Shown here piece after piece: positions 47,401 through 60,464 of a stretch of 60,464 nt of DNA (position 1 is the stretch's first letter; each line of letters opens with the position of its first letter). Below the pieces are notes generated by a model. The model did not search any database. It was not told the DNA's origin and saw nothing but the letters and a program-made list of their open reading frames with translations. A program made the translations under genes and the position numbers. The DNA lies in NCBI GenBank assembly GCA_036897525.1, contig JAYMTJ010000061.1:1-60464 (forward strand), read 5' to 3'. Source of the DNA: Pelargonium x hortorum (lineage: Eukaryota; Streptophyta; Magnoliopsida; Geraniales; Geraniaceae).

Positions 47401-49924
47401 GCTGTTAAAGACTGGGATTTAAAGGGCCCCAGCTTATTAAAAGTAAAAGGGAGCTTAACGTGTTATAACATTTTATATAGACACTTTTGGGTTATTTTAT
47501 TTGATTAAACTGGGTTTCCTGTAAAGAATTCGAATTAGAGTCTTTTTTCTTGATGTCATGCTTTAGTATCCAGGAATAGGTATTATTAGAAAGCCAAGTC
47601 AAGTGCAGATAGCAAGGGAAAGCTGTCCAAAGATGGTGGCCAGGGTAAGCTGTTGGGATAGCCGGTGTATAGCCGGAACATAAACGGATTCTGTTTGCTT
47701 TCGCAGAATTCTTAATCTTAAAAGAAAGGAATTGTAGCTTTGATAACCTATCCTTAATTCTTGGTCGAAAGACTTTCTTAACTTGGAATTTCTCCCTATT
47801 CAGCTTCTGTAGGATTTTGTTAAACTAAAGAATATAAGTAATTCGATAAACTTTATTTATCATAGGGTTCCGAAGCTTTCTCTTCTCTCAGAGGTAAAAA
47901 AATTTTATAAAGTATAGGAGAACGATGGAAATGAACAGCTTAAATAAATATCAGGCTTATTCTATTTCATTTGTATTTAATAATCTTTCATATTTTATTG
48001 AAAAGTTTTATAATGGGATTTCTTTCTCCTGGAATTTAGTAGAACGGAAAAACCCAGCTGTTTAATTATAAGTAATGAGTCTATATTGCTTTACCAAGGG
48101 AAACTTTTACATTTCCTATACAATCTCTCTATAGTATTAGCCTTAGAGAGTACCCTAAGTTATGATTACGTCAACAGAACAGAAATGGATGCTGTGTACG
48201 AGAGTTCTAGTCGCAAAGTTCCGAGATCCTGATCAAGATTTTCCAGTATTCACTTAAGTAGTATAGTTATAGTTTTCCTAAGCAAGTAAGTCCTCATAAT
48301 AGAATATGTATAAATAAGAAACGACTTATTTGTATTGTAAGTAGGAACTCGTAGATAGAAATATCTTGGGATTAAACTTAAAACCTTCGTTTCGTTACTC
48401 AGGCTAGAGAAAAAAAATCTCTTGCTAGGGTTTCCGGTAGAAAAAAGGGTGCGATACGCTACTAATTCTGCTTAAATAAAGGCTGGCAACCCTCCGGTGT
48501 TGAGTCTATATCATATCTACATATCAAGATCTAACTTCTCGTTACCGGGCTTTTAAAAATATTTCTTTATCCTACGATCTAGAGTATCTTGTATTGGACT
48601 AGACGATAAAAAAAGAAATAGAAATTTTACCTGTATGTAAAAAAAAAGGAGTACCTGCGAAGCCCTATCTATTAACTGGAGATGTCTTCCTACTGCCCCT
48701 GGAAACCAGCGCAAAGGCAACCCTGGTGGTTTTCTACTCTATATTCTAGACTTATAATTTTCAAGTAAAAAAGTCTTTCTATTTATAAGAGTGCACATTT
48801 TCTCTTCCTTGTCAAGGGTATAAAGCTTTGCTAAAGGAGTTTTTGTTATCTCGTTCAATATGAAAAATTCCTTTAGACCCGGGTTAACATAATATTTCTT
48901 TAGGCTCCTTTCCTTACCTTAATTGGGGCGCTAATGGGGATTGCTAGATACCTTTGACTTGACTAGAATCCTATAAATAAAGACGGTTTCAACAAAAAGA
49001 ATTTTATGTATATCTGAAGCCCCGCAATTCTGGATCGCTAGTAAGTTTGCTAGTAATCATTGTAATAAACTACTAGTTTCGGTTTTAAGTCCTGGGGTAA
49101 GGCTTATCTACTGTATTTTCTTATCGTAAGAAACTAGCAACGAGGCTAATAACTAAACGAATAAGTAAGTAGAACTTAAAGTTTTATAGAGATACCATAG
49201 TTTTCTGAGTCCCTCTAATAGAATAGATTTAGCAATTATTGACATTAGAGTCTCTTTTACAGTCCCGTTACCCTATAATTTTCCTAGTAGAAACCTAGTT
49301 ATAGCAAGGGTATAATATTACACAAACCTGTAAAGTGTTAACTATTCCGAGTTTGATTAAAGAAGTTAAGGGACCAAAAAAGGTTCTCACTAACTAACTA
49401 ACTAACCTTACAGAGCCTATAAATAAAATTTTCTCTCACAATTTAGTTCTTATCAGGCCTTTTTAAGTTTTTTTAGACTTATTATTGATTGTTATTGTCG
49501 TGTACTTTTACTCTTTTTCCTTAAGATTAAAGGGAATCCCTAGTTTTAAACAACTCTAGGGCTCTATGAACACAAGCAACATTTTTAATGTTGATTTTAT
49601 TACGTAAACAAGTTTTTACTAACCTATACTCGGGAAAATCCTTTTACTCATACTTAATGAGATATGGGGTTCATCTAAAGGAAGCAATAATGGCCCCTGG
49701 AATCTAGGGTTAAAATCCGCTAATTAAGTACTAAAAAGCTAAAAAAAAGTGCTCTAACAAAGTTTTTATGAATAGTATATAGAATATACTAAGAGCTCCC
49801 CGATAACTCATCTAACTACAACAAAGGGACCCATGTGAGACACAGTAGCGCTAAGCTGGTAGGGGTTCAGACCTAGATGCTTTGTGTTTTTATTAAGTTT
49901 TAGACTTTGTTAAGAAATTCTAAT
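44444..49924. other. AT-rich desert with hairpins
   Basis: No gene recognised. A T-loop-like motif with following CACCA lies near 44755-44788 (CATCCGTTCAAGTCCCAC) without a D-arm. The longest frame, 45744-46040 plus, starts with GTG and gives a product with a very basic C-terminal part (KTKAKKYK), not recognised. GGGCCC occurs at 47424. The hairpin motif AGGGAATCCCT lies near 49531. Confidence 0.45.
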
Positions 49925-50340
49925 ATAATGACTTATAACCAGCTTTCACCATGACATACATGTCCAACAACCCATCGCTAGCACTCACCTTCAGCATTGA
50001 CAGCTTGCATTCAACTACTCTCACTTGCTTTGACCTTCTATTGACCGAGAAGTAGGTGATGGTATAGCGTTAGTGTTCTTAGTTTGGATTGCTTTAGACA
50101 GGCATTGCTTCCAAGGCTAACTTTCCAAGATTGATTGACTCCTAGACTTTTAAGGATTATCCCCTCTCCTCTCTATTGATAAAAGCAGGAAACAAGAGGG
50201 CTTCGCGCCTTAAAGCTAAGAGATCTCTGCCTAAGTCCTCTCAATTATCCTCTATCTAAGAAACCAAACTAACACACTCACCTTGAAAGCCTGTCAACTA
50301 AGAATACCAGAGCGATACCATAACGAACAGGGTGTTTTTC
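49925..50340. other. C-richer, hairpin-poor island
   Basis: The plus strand has long stretches such as CTTCAGCATTGACAGCTTGC and few GC palindromes, like the 5.9 kb island. No gene recognised. Confidence 0.35.
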
Positions 50341-53089
50341 TATGCTATGTGAGTCCTTCCTTTCCGGTGAATTGAACTCAAGTTTCCCATTTTCATATGT
50401 CCTGTTCTGCTTATGCTTTTTCCTACTTTTTTATGGGCGCTACTAAGCGTTGTAGTTGGATTAACTCTTGTAACTAGGCACTTTTTACTAAAACTGAATA
50501 CTCAAAAACTCTAGAAGTCCTTAGAGATTCCTTGGAAAAGCAAGAGATAGGGTATAACTCTTGCAAAAGGCATATTTCTGCTATTCTTTTTTTTTAGAGG
50601 ATTATAACCTATAGGGACGTTATAGACAACTGGGGTCTACGGGGTTGTCCGTTTTCAATACTAGAAAAAAAATTCACAGGGAGAGGCTTATCCTACAATT
50701 AGATTTAGAGAAAAGCGGGCTCGATTTCTGTCATTTTATGGTCCTAATTCGTAAAGTTTATCACTAAAACCTGGATTCTGCATCACTCAAAACTTTTACT
50801 TGAGTTACTGAAATTGCTTAACTTTTTACTCTCTAATTCTTGTCCTTAAGCACCAGAAACAGATAAACAGGCCAACCCCTTTATCTTTATAGGCTGCTAG
50901 GCCTTTTCTTATTCTTGACTATTCTGTATCATACTAGTTCACTTTCTTAAGAGCTAGACTCTGTATCTTACTTAGCCTCCTCTGTAGGCTTACTCTTCAT
51001 ACCTATCTTTCTCTTACTTGTAACACCTTAAAAAACCTAGCTTCGAAAAAAGATTTGAGGAGTCTTCTGACTTAGTTAGCTGGTTTAAATTAAGTAAGGT
51101 TTTCCTCCGGATCTGGTTAATCAAGAATAAGAATCTCTGAGATTATATATTAGCAATCTAGTAAAGCAAGTATTGTATATATATTAAAGTAGAGAACCTT
51201 ACCCTAGATTTGTATCTGTATGAATGGTAACAAGAATTATAATGAATTGAAAACTAAAGGGGATTCATTTGAATAGAATTTCTTAGGGTTCGAGTGTCCT
51301 GCCATCACAGTCAATTTGATTTACTAGTATCCAGATCAGAATTGGGAGATCCTCCTTCTGTTGTTTTTATTCTATGTGGATACCCGCTCAACTAGCCAGC
51401 AATGTGCTTATTCTTAACTTCTTTTATTTTATAAGTTCTGATTATAATTTACAATTTCGATAAACCACTTTTCTAGATACGTACTTAGGGGTCTTTTCAA
51501 AGGAACAGAGCCTGGTAAAGCTGGTTTTCATATAAATTATAAGGGCGCACGCCAAAAGAAATCGTTTAGTAGAAAACTTTCGATCAAGAGACTACTAAAA
51601 CAGAGTTTACATTTGTCAGAGTAATAGAAAGATATTGTAGAGTTAATCATTACTTAATACTTAATAGAATCCGTAGCAGAAAAATAACAAAGCTCCTAAT
51701 GCTCTATTCACTGAAAAACTAGCTATCAATAAATAAAAGAAAAAATTGAGTCTTACTTTTTGGGAAGCAACTCTCGGGCAAGGTACACTTTCTATCCTAT
51801 AACATATAGCATGTTAGAGCTCAAAGTTTTATCAATTAAGGGGACTGCTACAAATACCACAAGTAAAGGGAAACTTAGCCCAGGCTTCAGGTTAAAAAAA
51901 GGAAAATATTTAAAGAACTTATTTGCGTATGCCCCAGGAAGCTTACCTGGATGTCTAGTATCTGACTGATAAAAAGCATTGTGTAGTAGGACTCGTAATA
52001 TACGGACATTGACATTGAATGTAGTTGCCCTCTGTTGAAACCCTAAGATTTTGAGCTTTTAATAATCTAAAAAATTATTAGAATTAAGGAGTCATTAACA
52101 AAGAGTGCAGTAATTTATCGAAGAGTCGTATATGAGTAGATGTTTTTAACTTATGGCTTTAGTGCACGGAGAAAAGCTTACACTTTGTTGTATCTAGACC
52201 AATGTTATTACGCTTATTGTTGTTTTGTAATTAGGAATCTCCCTTTTTGATGTTACATGTTAAAAGGCACTTCACTTGCCTTCGGTAGATCTTCCCAGTT
52301 ATCAAGTACTTTCCTTGTGCAAAATTATAAGAAGCCCCAAAAATTCTTAGAATATATCAATGATAATAATTCACAAACCGACCTTACACACTAATCTACT
52401 AAGTACGGGTTACCAAGCAGAAATAGCGTACCAGACAATAATAAGCAAGCATATTATATTATTAAAATAAAAGGAAGAGTATAAAGTAAAGGCACAACCC
52501 CTTAACTATTTTGTTTATTCTAAATTTTAGGTATAACCCAGTAAGGAAAAATGAAAGGTACTTATACCCCCTTAACTTAAGGGTTTTTCTCCAATTCTCT
52601 AAAAGATTTGAGTACTTAAGGTGTTACTCTCTTAACTTAAAGGCTCCTACGAAATTCGAGAATACATAGTAAATGAGGGCGGATTCAAAGTTTATTATAT
52701 AAGTGATTTCAATTCCTTATTAGGGATATTCTAAAGTGTTTCGTTTTTCGTAAAATAAAGAGTGCCTTTTCGGGGTCTATAGGGTGGTAATACAGCCAAG
52801 GGAATTCGTTTGTACAATAACAATCAATAGTAGAGAATAATTTCCTATTGTTGTTGCCTAGTTTTCTAGGAATTTGTCAGTAACAAGGAGCCTTTTCCAC
52901 GGATCTGTTTGTTGTGTAATTACAGGTTTTTAATGCACATAGGGTATTCTAGTCTATATGAAAGACTAAAAAAACAGATACAGAGTCTAGCTTTTAAGAA
53001 AGTGGGGAATCTGCGGATGCTGACTATAATGTAAGTAGGTACTATACTTTGATAATGCCTTTCCCCTCCCTACGTTGCGGTCAGGTACA
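50341..53089. other. AT-rich desert
   Basis: No gene recognised; a TTG-started frame of 69 codons at 51760-51969 is not supported. Hairpins continue. Confidence 0.4.
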
Positions 53090-53520
53090 TTGATGTCTTC
53101 TCTACTGTATAAGGTATGTCTCCTCTTTGTCCGATAAGAGCAAATAAGGCAAACAAAAAGAATATCCCTTATTAAGCAAGACTATAACATCTAATACAAT
53201 TCTCGAATTAATTATAAAGTACACTCTCTATACTATATATAACCAATACAATAGTTTAACAACTATACCTATACTCTAATTAAGAAAGGTAATACAAGTC
53301 TCTAAGCCTACCATAAGAGAAGAGGAGAACCTATAGCCATACCACAAAGACGAGGACCCTCCTAAAGAGTATTTATTATCTCTGTAATCCATTAGCTAAG
53401 AAAGCTGTCTCTCTGCTAACAGTCTAGCAGCAAAGACTCCTAACAAGGTATGACTCATAAGCAAAGTAAGTCCATAAAAGCAAGTCAAACAAGAATTAAG
53501 AGGAAAGGCTCAAAGGCTTT
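53090..53520. other. Hairpin-poor island
   Basis: Composition shifts towards C and A on the plus strand; no gene or RNA recognised. Confidence 0.3.
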
Positions 53521-56500
53521 AACCTTTTTTTTTTTAGAATTGAAAAATATAAGCTAATGTTTTCTGCTTAAAAGAAAAATGAGTATCCTTTGGTTTAAGT
53601 TGAATCGGGTCTATAGCTTTAAGAAAGAGTTGTAATCGTTTGTCGATTCTAGGTAGACTAGTATAGGTGTTTAGGAAACTTAACTTAAATAGAAATAAAG
53701 ACTAAAGAGAATCTGGGATAACAAGGAATAGAACTTAATTCTCTGTGGGTGCATGCCTGAAAGTGGACCTAGTATAGAAATGAGTACCCTTACTTGTTTT
53801 TTCTCTAGACTCAGTGAAATAAGTAGGGCTCATAAATTCAGAATTATGATCCAAACGCACCCTATCCGATATAAAATTTGTTCTACAAGTGAAGCTATTT
53901 CTTACTTAATTTATTGGTTATAATAAAAAAAAACTTAGCCTTAGAGATCCACTTTAGTAATCCCTTAGAATATTACTTCATTTTTTTTTTTTACAAAATG
54001 GCTCCTTTTGCAATATATTAAATAAAGTAAAGCCTATTTCCACTTTTCCGAGAATCTCCATAGGTTTTTTTATGTTATATTAGGAGCAAGAACTCCCAAA
54101 TCTGGAAACTCCTGAAGCATAAAAAAGTAGTAGAGCCGCTTTTCTACTTTAGAATCAGCTTCTCTTTATTTACATGTACATGAATAAGTTATTCTTCCTT
54201 CTTTTTTAAGTTGAATTTGAATAAAGGAAGCCCTTGTTTTCTAGTTTATTTAATAGTTTTTTTGTTGTTTGGGTCGGTTTCTAAAGAAACTAATTAAATT
54301 AAATTACAAAGCCTGTAAGATCTAAGGGGGGTCTAATGTATCCCTTGTTTGTTAACTTCTTGACTTGAGCTTGAGAACTTAACAGAAGTTTCTATATAAT
54401 ATATCCTAGGAAGAAGCTGTCATAACTCAAGGAATTCCTTAATATATACCACACCACAGAGTGCTTCCCTTAAAGTTCCCGTTTAGTGTCAATCTAATAA
54501 GCATATGCTGCTAAAGGCTTCCTGCAACAAGCTAAAAAATTGTTTTATTTTTTCAAACGAGTTTTGGTCTAAACCCTTTACTCCTTTCAAAAATGTTTTT
54601 TTAATAGATACGGGGTTTTCCAGTCCCAAATTAACAAGGAAAGAAAATTTATAGGGGTACGAGAGATTTTAGGGAATAAAGAAGTATAGAATCTAGTTTC
54701 CAAAGTAAGTGAGTTTTGTTTTAGACTTTTCTTTACGGGTGTCCCAGACAAGGTAAGAGCTTGTCTCTTGTAGACTAGACTCTTTATTCACCGATCAACT
54801 ATAATTACAGGTTTTCAAGTTTTTGTAAGCCTTGCTTGCGGAGGAGTTTAAAGTAGAAATTTATTGGTTATTAGGTTGTTTTCAAAGATAAAGATTCTCT
54901 ATTCTTATGTATCATAAACTCATAAACTAAGGAATTCAGAGAAGATAGGATTTATTGACTTCCGCAGCTATGTTATTACCGGCTTCCAAAACAAAGAAGA
55001 GATTCTATACCTTGTAATTCAGAAGGCTCCCAAAGCAAAGAGGGCTTTGGACTGGGATAGCTTGCTTTAGATAGTCCAGGGTTTATACTAGCATGGGAGT
55101 ATTAGCTTACAAGAATTTAGAGGATGAAGCAAACCCCGGAATAAAAAGATAAGAACTAAGCAATTACAGTAACCGAAAACCCTGATATTCTTAAAAGTAG
55201 AGTAAGTCAGCCTACACTCTTAGAATAAAAGAAAAGGTGTTTTTCTAAATATTTATTAAAATAAAAAGGTTAAGCTAAAACTTACTTAAAGGGTTCCTAA
55301 AGGTAAAGGAAAGGAGTCCCTTAAAGTAAGTTCTTTAATTGCTATTTGTGCTACTTGAACTCTGATAAATCAGAGGGATTATTAGCCTTCTTTTCCTGAA
55401 TTTCCAGGTTCAATTGGCTATTAAGAAGTATTTTGTTTGGCTTAAAAAAATGTAAATAAGGAAGCACTAGGTTAAGAATAGGTAGGCATATGAAGCTGCT
55501 AGGTATAGCTGAAGGGTATACAGATAGATTGCTTTGTTCGCTAGTCTAGCTTGTCGGTCAATGGAAGCAAGTCCCTGTAATATAAAGGGGAGGTTTCCGG
55601 TAGTGAATATAAGAGAACTCTAGAGCTAAAGTAAGCAAAAAAAAGTAATATTATTAAGTTTAATATTAATGGCAATCACAATCCTATGCTTGCATTCCCA
55701 CGTATATAGCTTTTACAGCTAGAATCTCATTCGACTTTACTATACTCCGCTAGGAAGTGCTCAACCTTGCACAGAGAGATATTCTATTCTCCTAAACAGA
55801 CGCTTCATACTTTTTCAAGTTTGTAGTAAGCAGAAATCACTTAGAACTTGATAGTACTTAAAAGTTTGAGGAATTGACTACTTTTTTTCTCCTTGTAAAG
55901 CACTCCAACACCACACTGGAAGCCGAAGTCCCTACTAAAAAAGGAATAGTTATAAACTATAAACAAAAAAAAACTAAACAAGTAATCAAACTTCTCTTAA
56001 GTCTATGGCTTTTTTGAATTTTCGATTAAGACATGATATTAGGATTTCCGGATTTTACTTAAATTTAAGAAAGGGGGGAGCAATTTAAAGCTAATGCTAG
56101 GTCAGGAGATGGGGATCGCGGGAGTAGGGAAACTTACTAATTAAATAACCACAGCTATCCTAGCCTAGTATTTATTTGAAGTCAAATTAAGTTATAAAAA
56201 TGACTATCTAAACAAGGGTAGCTATAATAGGTTTAAGCTCTTGGAATCTGAATATAGGGTAGGACTCTTTTCTCTATTTGTAATAATCCCGGGCAATAAC
56301 AGAAACAGAGTGTTGTAAGAAAATACAGGTTTGAATTTACCTTTAGGTAAAGTAAAGCTCCGACAGTGTATAAATTAAAAAACCAAATCCGCTCTCATAA
56401 ATATAAAAGGAGAGCCTAGACGAAAACAAATTCTACTAATTAACTTAGTTTTTTCTTGTTCCTAGGATTAAAAACAGGTTCATAACAATCATAAGTTTTC

Positions 56501-56539
56501 CTTCTTAAACAGTACAAAGCATCTGCGATACCATCAAGT
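53521..56539. other. AT-rich desert with hairpins
   Basis: No gene recognised. The perfect palindrome AAGGAATTCCTT lies at 54429-54440; T- and A-runs of nine or more are frequent. Confidence 0.4.
54429..54440. repeat. Perfect 12-bp palindrome AAGGAATTCCTT
   Basis: No loop and no mismatch; closely similar to GAGGAATTCCTC at 3825 and GGGAATTCCC at 19388, supporting a common element core of GGAATTCC type. Confidence 0.85.
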
Positions 56540-57010
56540 AAGAGAACCTTCCAAAGAAATTTCTATTTAGACATCATTTGCCGGCTAAAAGCTTAGAAGG
56601 GTCCTTTATCGGTACCGGCTATCCCATCCAACAGAGCTATAATTAACAAGAATACACAGTCTTAGGCTAGCAGCACCATCGACAGTACTCAAGCATCCCA
56701 TTTCCTAGACCGAGACCCGTATTGATGGAACTCTCCTTCCCTCAAAATGAATAGTTAAGAGTAAGCTCTGCTCTCAGGACCATCATAATAACAAGAACTC
56801 CTCTGCCTGCTATCCCAACTGAAGCCAAGAACTAAGACAATTCAGAGAGTCCCTTTAGTTTGTAGGTTCCATGAGAAGGACTGCTTTAACTTCCTTTGCT
56901 TGCTATCCCAAAACAATTAGAACATTAGAACAATTCATTCATTGTATTGACTCTATTCTTCATGTGTGTTCTTTAGACAAGAACTTCCATAGGAGATACC
57001 GGTGTATAAC
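56540..57010. other. C-richer, hairpin-poor island
   Basis: Contains paired words such as TGCTTGCTATCCCAA and TGCCTGCTATCCCAAC (an imperfect short repeat) and ATTAGAAC twice in tandem near 56927. No gene recognised. Confidence 0.35.
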
Positions 57011-60000
57011 GGAGCTTATGTATTCCTCTTATTTAGAGAGAATATAGAGTTATTCTTTTAGCTTGGATAATACCTCTTGTCCCCCCTTCTTTAATCGTAT
57101 AGGAGGTTTGAAACCTTAGAAAACAAAAATCTCTCTACCTGACTGGAGAGTAACGCCGCGAAGGAAATGCTGGATAGTACTAGTTTAGTTCAACCTTACA
57201 TTATATGACACCTACCACAACTAGAAAAAATGACTTGCTTAAGAATTCACAAGGGAATTCCTAAAGGCTATTAAAGGTGAAAAGCTCGTTCAAGCACAAA
57301 GAAATGAGTAGAATAAGCGAAATGTCCTGGTTAGGTAAGCATGTATGTGTGTACCTTGGGAAATAGAAACTCTAGCGATCATAATAGCTGCTTAAACTGT
57401 CAAAAATACATTATATCTGGCTTTTACTCTGATTTCCCAATACAAGGAAAGCTACAATTCCTATCCTAGAGTTCCATAGTTTAAGTTACTTAATTATCCC
57501 TTTACGGGCTTTTCTATAATAAATTCAAGAAGAAATCCTATAAATTATATGAATACAAATAGTACTAATGTTATTCTAAATTCTTTTTGTGGCTGTCCTG
57601 TTAGGATAAGTTTGGTACATTGCTCATTGACTTACGTCGGATTTCCCTTTAACTTGGTTTGGCAGGCTTAGGTCTTTTACCTGAGAGGAAGGAGTTCTCC
57701 ACTAGCTCCAAAGAATTTAGAGAGTTCCTAAACTTAAAAGAAAGACAACTTGTATTCCTAAAATACCAAAGGAAAGATTGTTAAGAAAACCCTGCCTTAG
57801 TGTGTAAGGAATCCTAAAGAAGGTGTGTAGATGGGAAAGGATAAGCGAAGTTTATTACCTATTTACTTAAGTGTATGAAGGGTTTCAGAAAAAAAGTAAT
57901 GGGAATAGGTTTGTGAGATCGACGTATATGCCTTAGAGTTTTCTCATTTCCAAGGAAGTCCTGTGAATAAGATCTAAAAGCACGGGTTCGGGTAGAAGGC
58001 GAACAACAAGCGGGACCTCTCGATGAAGGATCTTTTAAGTTTAGGATTCTTTTCCCTCAATTTCCCTTTACCAAAGCTTGTCTTGCTGGTTTATAGTATA
58101 CTAGTGATTTTGGGATTCCTCTTTTAAGCTCTAATAAATGAAAGGGAAATGCGCTTTGGTTTATATACGAAGGAACTTCTATCTCATTTCAGTGACTTTC
58201 TTTTGGGCCGGAAATAAAGAATCAAAAGTAAAAAGTTTAGGGCCATCCTCTTGTATTTTTTGCCTTTTGCTGATATATTAAAGTATATTGTATACTACCG
58301 AGACGAGATACAAGTTAAAACTATTTAATTAACAAAGTGAACTTTGGAGATTAATTGTTTTTTTTTATAGTGTCCCTTTTCTAACTTTCTTTATGTATAT
58401 ACTCATTTTTAGGGGGTACGTAGTCTACGAGTATTTGAAAAGCTATATCTAATTTAGTAGAATAACTGTTTCCTTAACAGGAGGGAACAAAAAGCATTGC
58501 TTGTCTCATTTCAGGGCCCTTTCCACATTCCTATAATGTAAAATATATAATGCGGGTAGGTACAACCTTACAACTGCTTTACTCTGGGCATCCACTTAGA
58601 TAGAAGTGAAAAAATGCATGCTTCAGAATAAATCCTTATATAAGATAGTACTGCTTATACTCTTTTTAGCTTTATCTAATATTAATTAAAAAAAAAAAAA
58701 AAATGAATTCGAGGACTCCATGTGAATAATTGTAGGGGTATTCGCATATTAGGAAAACCTTCTTTCTTTTTTTATTTTTATGAATTCGGTATAAATTAAT
58801 TGCCCTTGTATAAAAAAAAATAATGAAATTAGTTATTTCTGGGATTTTCTCACTAAATCTAATTTCCATTTTATAGTATATATATATTCTTATTTCAAGG
58901 TCCGTGTTTTACTTTACTTATACTTACTACTTTAATGACACAAAAGTTTTTACTTTATACACAACACAGTACAATTTTCTTTTGTTTAGAATAATCTGTT
59001 ATCCTATCCCTTAACCGTTCGTTACTTATGTATAATATGAATTCTTCAAGGGTTTCCTACTACAAACAAAACAAAAGGAATAAAGTCCCCCATAAAGAAA
59101 GATCCCGAAGTAATCGATTAATACTAGGGCTTGCCAGGAGGTAAAAGAAAAGTAGACTTACTAAGTTAAGTTGGTACTAATTACATAAAAGATTTCAAAA
59201 CTATCGGTAGTTAAGGAGTTACTCTCTTCGTGGTTTAGATAAGATAGATAATTGACAAGCTTGTGTGATTCGAGTCTTTATTTCATATAATTAATTATAC
59301 CTAATGCTTTTGGCCGGATCTAGTTCTTGTCACAAAAGGGGAGCTTCCTCTAGTAGAGTCTCTGTCTGATACTAGGTGCTCTTAATCTCTATTCAATCAC
59401 ATATTATATCTAAGCTTGTACAAGGTCTTTCCGTCTTAAAATTCCAAAAAAGGCCTAGTAAACGCTCAACAATGCAGTCAAAATTTTCAGGATTACTTTC
59501 ACGAAAACGGGAAACTCGCGTATATCTCTTGGCTAGCAAAAAAATTGATTAAGTTACGGTTACACTCTATCTATCCTGAAAAGGGCTAGTAAAACCTGTT
59601 CTGTTTCATCATTTAGGAAGGTCTAACTAAAAGAATTCTATGTTGACTGTTCTAAATTGCCTGTTGATCGAGGGGTAAGGTAATACAATTTTCATTTGGA
59701 ATGCTTTTCCACTAACATAACGACTCAAGCTCAAGGAATTTTATTGTATAGAACAAAGCTCTTTCTTTTATTTCTTTTATCTCAAGGATCTTTATTTCCT
59801 TATCCAGCATTGGTTTTTTTATTCATAGGACTATGTCTCTCGACGAAAGCGTACAAGGAATGAGTGCTGAAAGCTAGTAACTCTAAAAATAAGAGAAGGC
59901 TCTATAAAGAAAGGGGGTCCGTGCCTAGACAATAAACTAAATAAATATAGGACAAAACCAAAATGCTAATACAAAAGAAAGCTTTGAAAGGGAACGAAAA

Positions 60001-60464
60001 TTCTTTGAGGAAAGCAAAAGGGTAAAGTACTCTTGAGTAAAAATATGCTCACAAAACAAATAAATAGGGGTACCCTAATAAAATAAGGCTGATATTACGA
60101 AGAGTCTTACTAAAAAGCACCTTTATTATATTATATAAGTAGATGCAGAGGGAAGATAAGGAACACCTGTTACCGATAAATAAAAGGGAGCCGTTGGCAG
60201 CCATTACTTTTAGTTATTAAAAAAACTTTTTTGGATTAAGGGTTAAGGGAGAGCTCATTGTGTCATACGGGAAATCGGAGGGTATGAAGTCCTAATTCGC
60301 TTATGAACTAAACGGGTAACTCAAGTATTAATTAATAGAATTTTTTGTATGTATAGGAGAATCCTGTGATTTTCATTTGCGCCCTTGTTACTGACATTCC
60401 AGGCTGCGGTTTGAATCTAATAGCATGTACCTCTCATTTGCCATATTACTCTCTCGGATATATA
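57011..60464. other. AT-rich desert to the window end
   Basis: No gene recognised. AGGGCCCT at 58513-58520; a run of 16 A at 58688-58703, the longest homopolymer seen. Near 59860 GAGTGCTGAAAGCTAGTAACTC can fold back and loosely resembles the LSU rRNA 3' region. At the right edge GCTGCGGTTTGAATC (60402-60416) looks like a tRNA T-arm without partners. Confidence 0.4.
58513..58520. repeat. Palindrome AGGGCCCT
   Basis: Second exact copy of the 8-bp palindrome at 27771-27778; part of the GGGCCC excess. Confidence 0.75.

Noticed and set aside
59860-59885. GAGTGCTGAAAGCTAGTAACTC, recalling the LSU rRNA 3' region
   Set aside because: Short match and a simple foldback; no adjacent LSU sequence.
1-60464. 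CRISPR array, plasmid or transposase-bearing element
   Set aside because: No regularly spaced identical repeats, replication protein, transposase or integrase frame is visible anywhere.
1-60464. Reading the window as protein-coding under a different genetic code
   Set aside because: TAA and TAG are dense in all frames, and the one clear coding stretch (ndhD) reads well with the standard code.

Overview
The window looks like a gene-poor, AT-rich stretch of organelle DNA (roughly one third G+C by eye) from a plant or streptophyte alga, most likely mitochondrial. The main evidence is a set of short gene pieces. The first 76 bases encode an unmistakable stretch of plastid-type NdhD ([20 protein letters not shown]). 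About 60 bases at 13439-13502 match the 5' end of small-subunit rRNA in its mitochondrial form. About ten tRNA-like remnants, several close to plant mitochondrial trnQ, trnK, trnF and perhaps trnN, lie mostly between 32 and 44.5 kb. A plastid piece among mitochondrial pieces is what plant-type mitochondrial DNA often shows. A large organelle-derived insert in a nucleus, or a plastid chromosome, is not excluded. The species cannot be named.

No intact, recognisable protein gene is present. The longest open frame (17196-17666, minus, 156 codons, ATG) has no family I recognise. All other open frames are under about 115 codons and look like chance or antisense frames.

Layout: 1-130 ndhD shard; 131-5850 empty AT-rich DNA full of small hairpins; 5851-6560 a C-richer segment with a 17-bp tandem repeat; 6561-13438 hairpin-rich desert; 13439-13502 rRNA shard, then a tRNA-like remnant; 17196-17666 the orphan frame; about 21.2-26.4 kb a block of different composition. 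That block holds two stretches that read like structured RNA (group II intron-like), a telomere-like run and short tandem repeats. From 26.4 to 32.2 kb is desert; 32.2-44.5 kb holds the tRNA-remnant cluster and the second copy of a ~90-bp structured repeat; 44.5-60.5 kb is desert with three C-richer islands (49.9-50.3, 53.1-53.5, 56.5-57.0 kb).

The most striking feature is not a gene. Throughout the AT-rich parts, G and C are gathered into very small palindromes: a purine arm such as AAGGA or AGGGA, 0-3 central bases, then the complementary pyrimidine arm. They recur every few hundred bases or less, and one sits inside a tRNA-Lys remnant. This resembles GC-cluster or double-hairpin elements of other organelle genomes, but I do not recognise this family. 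All calls were made by reading; no search, folding or statistics program was run.
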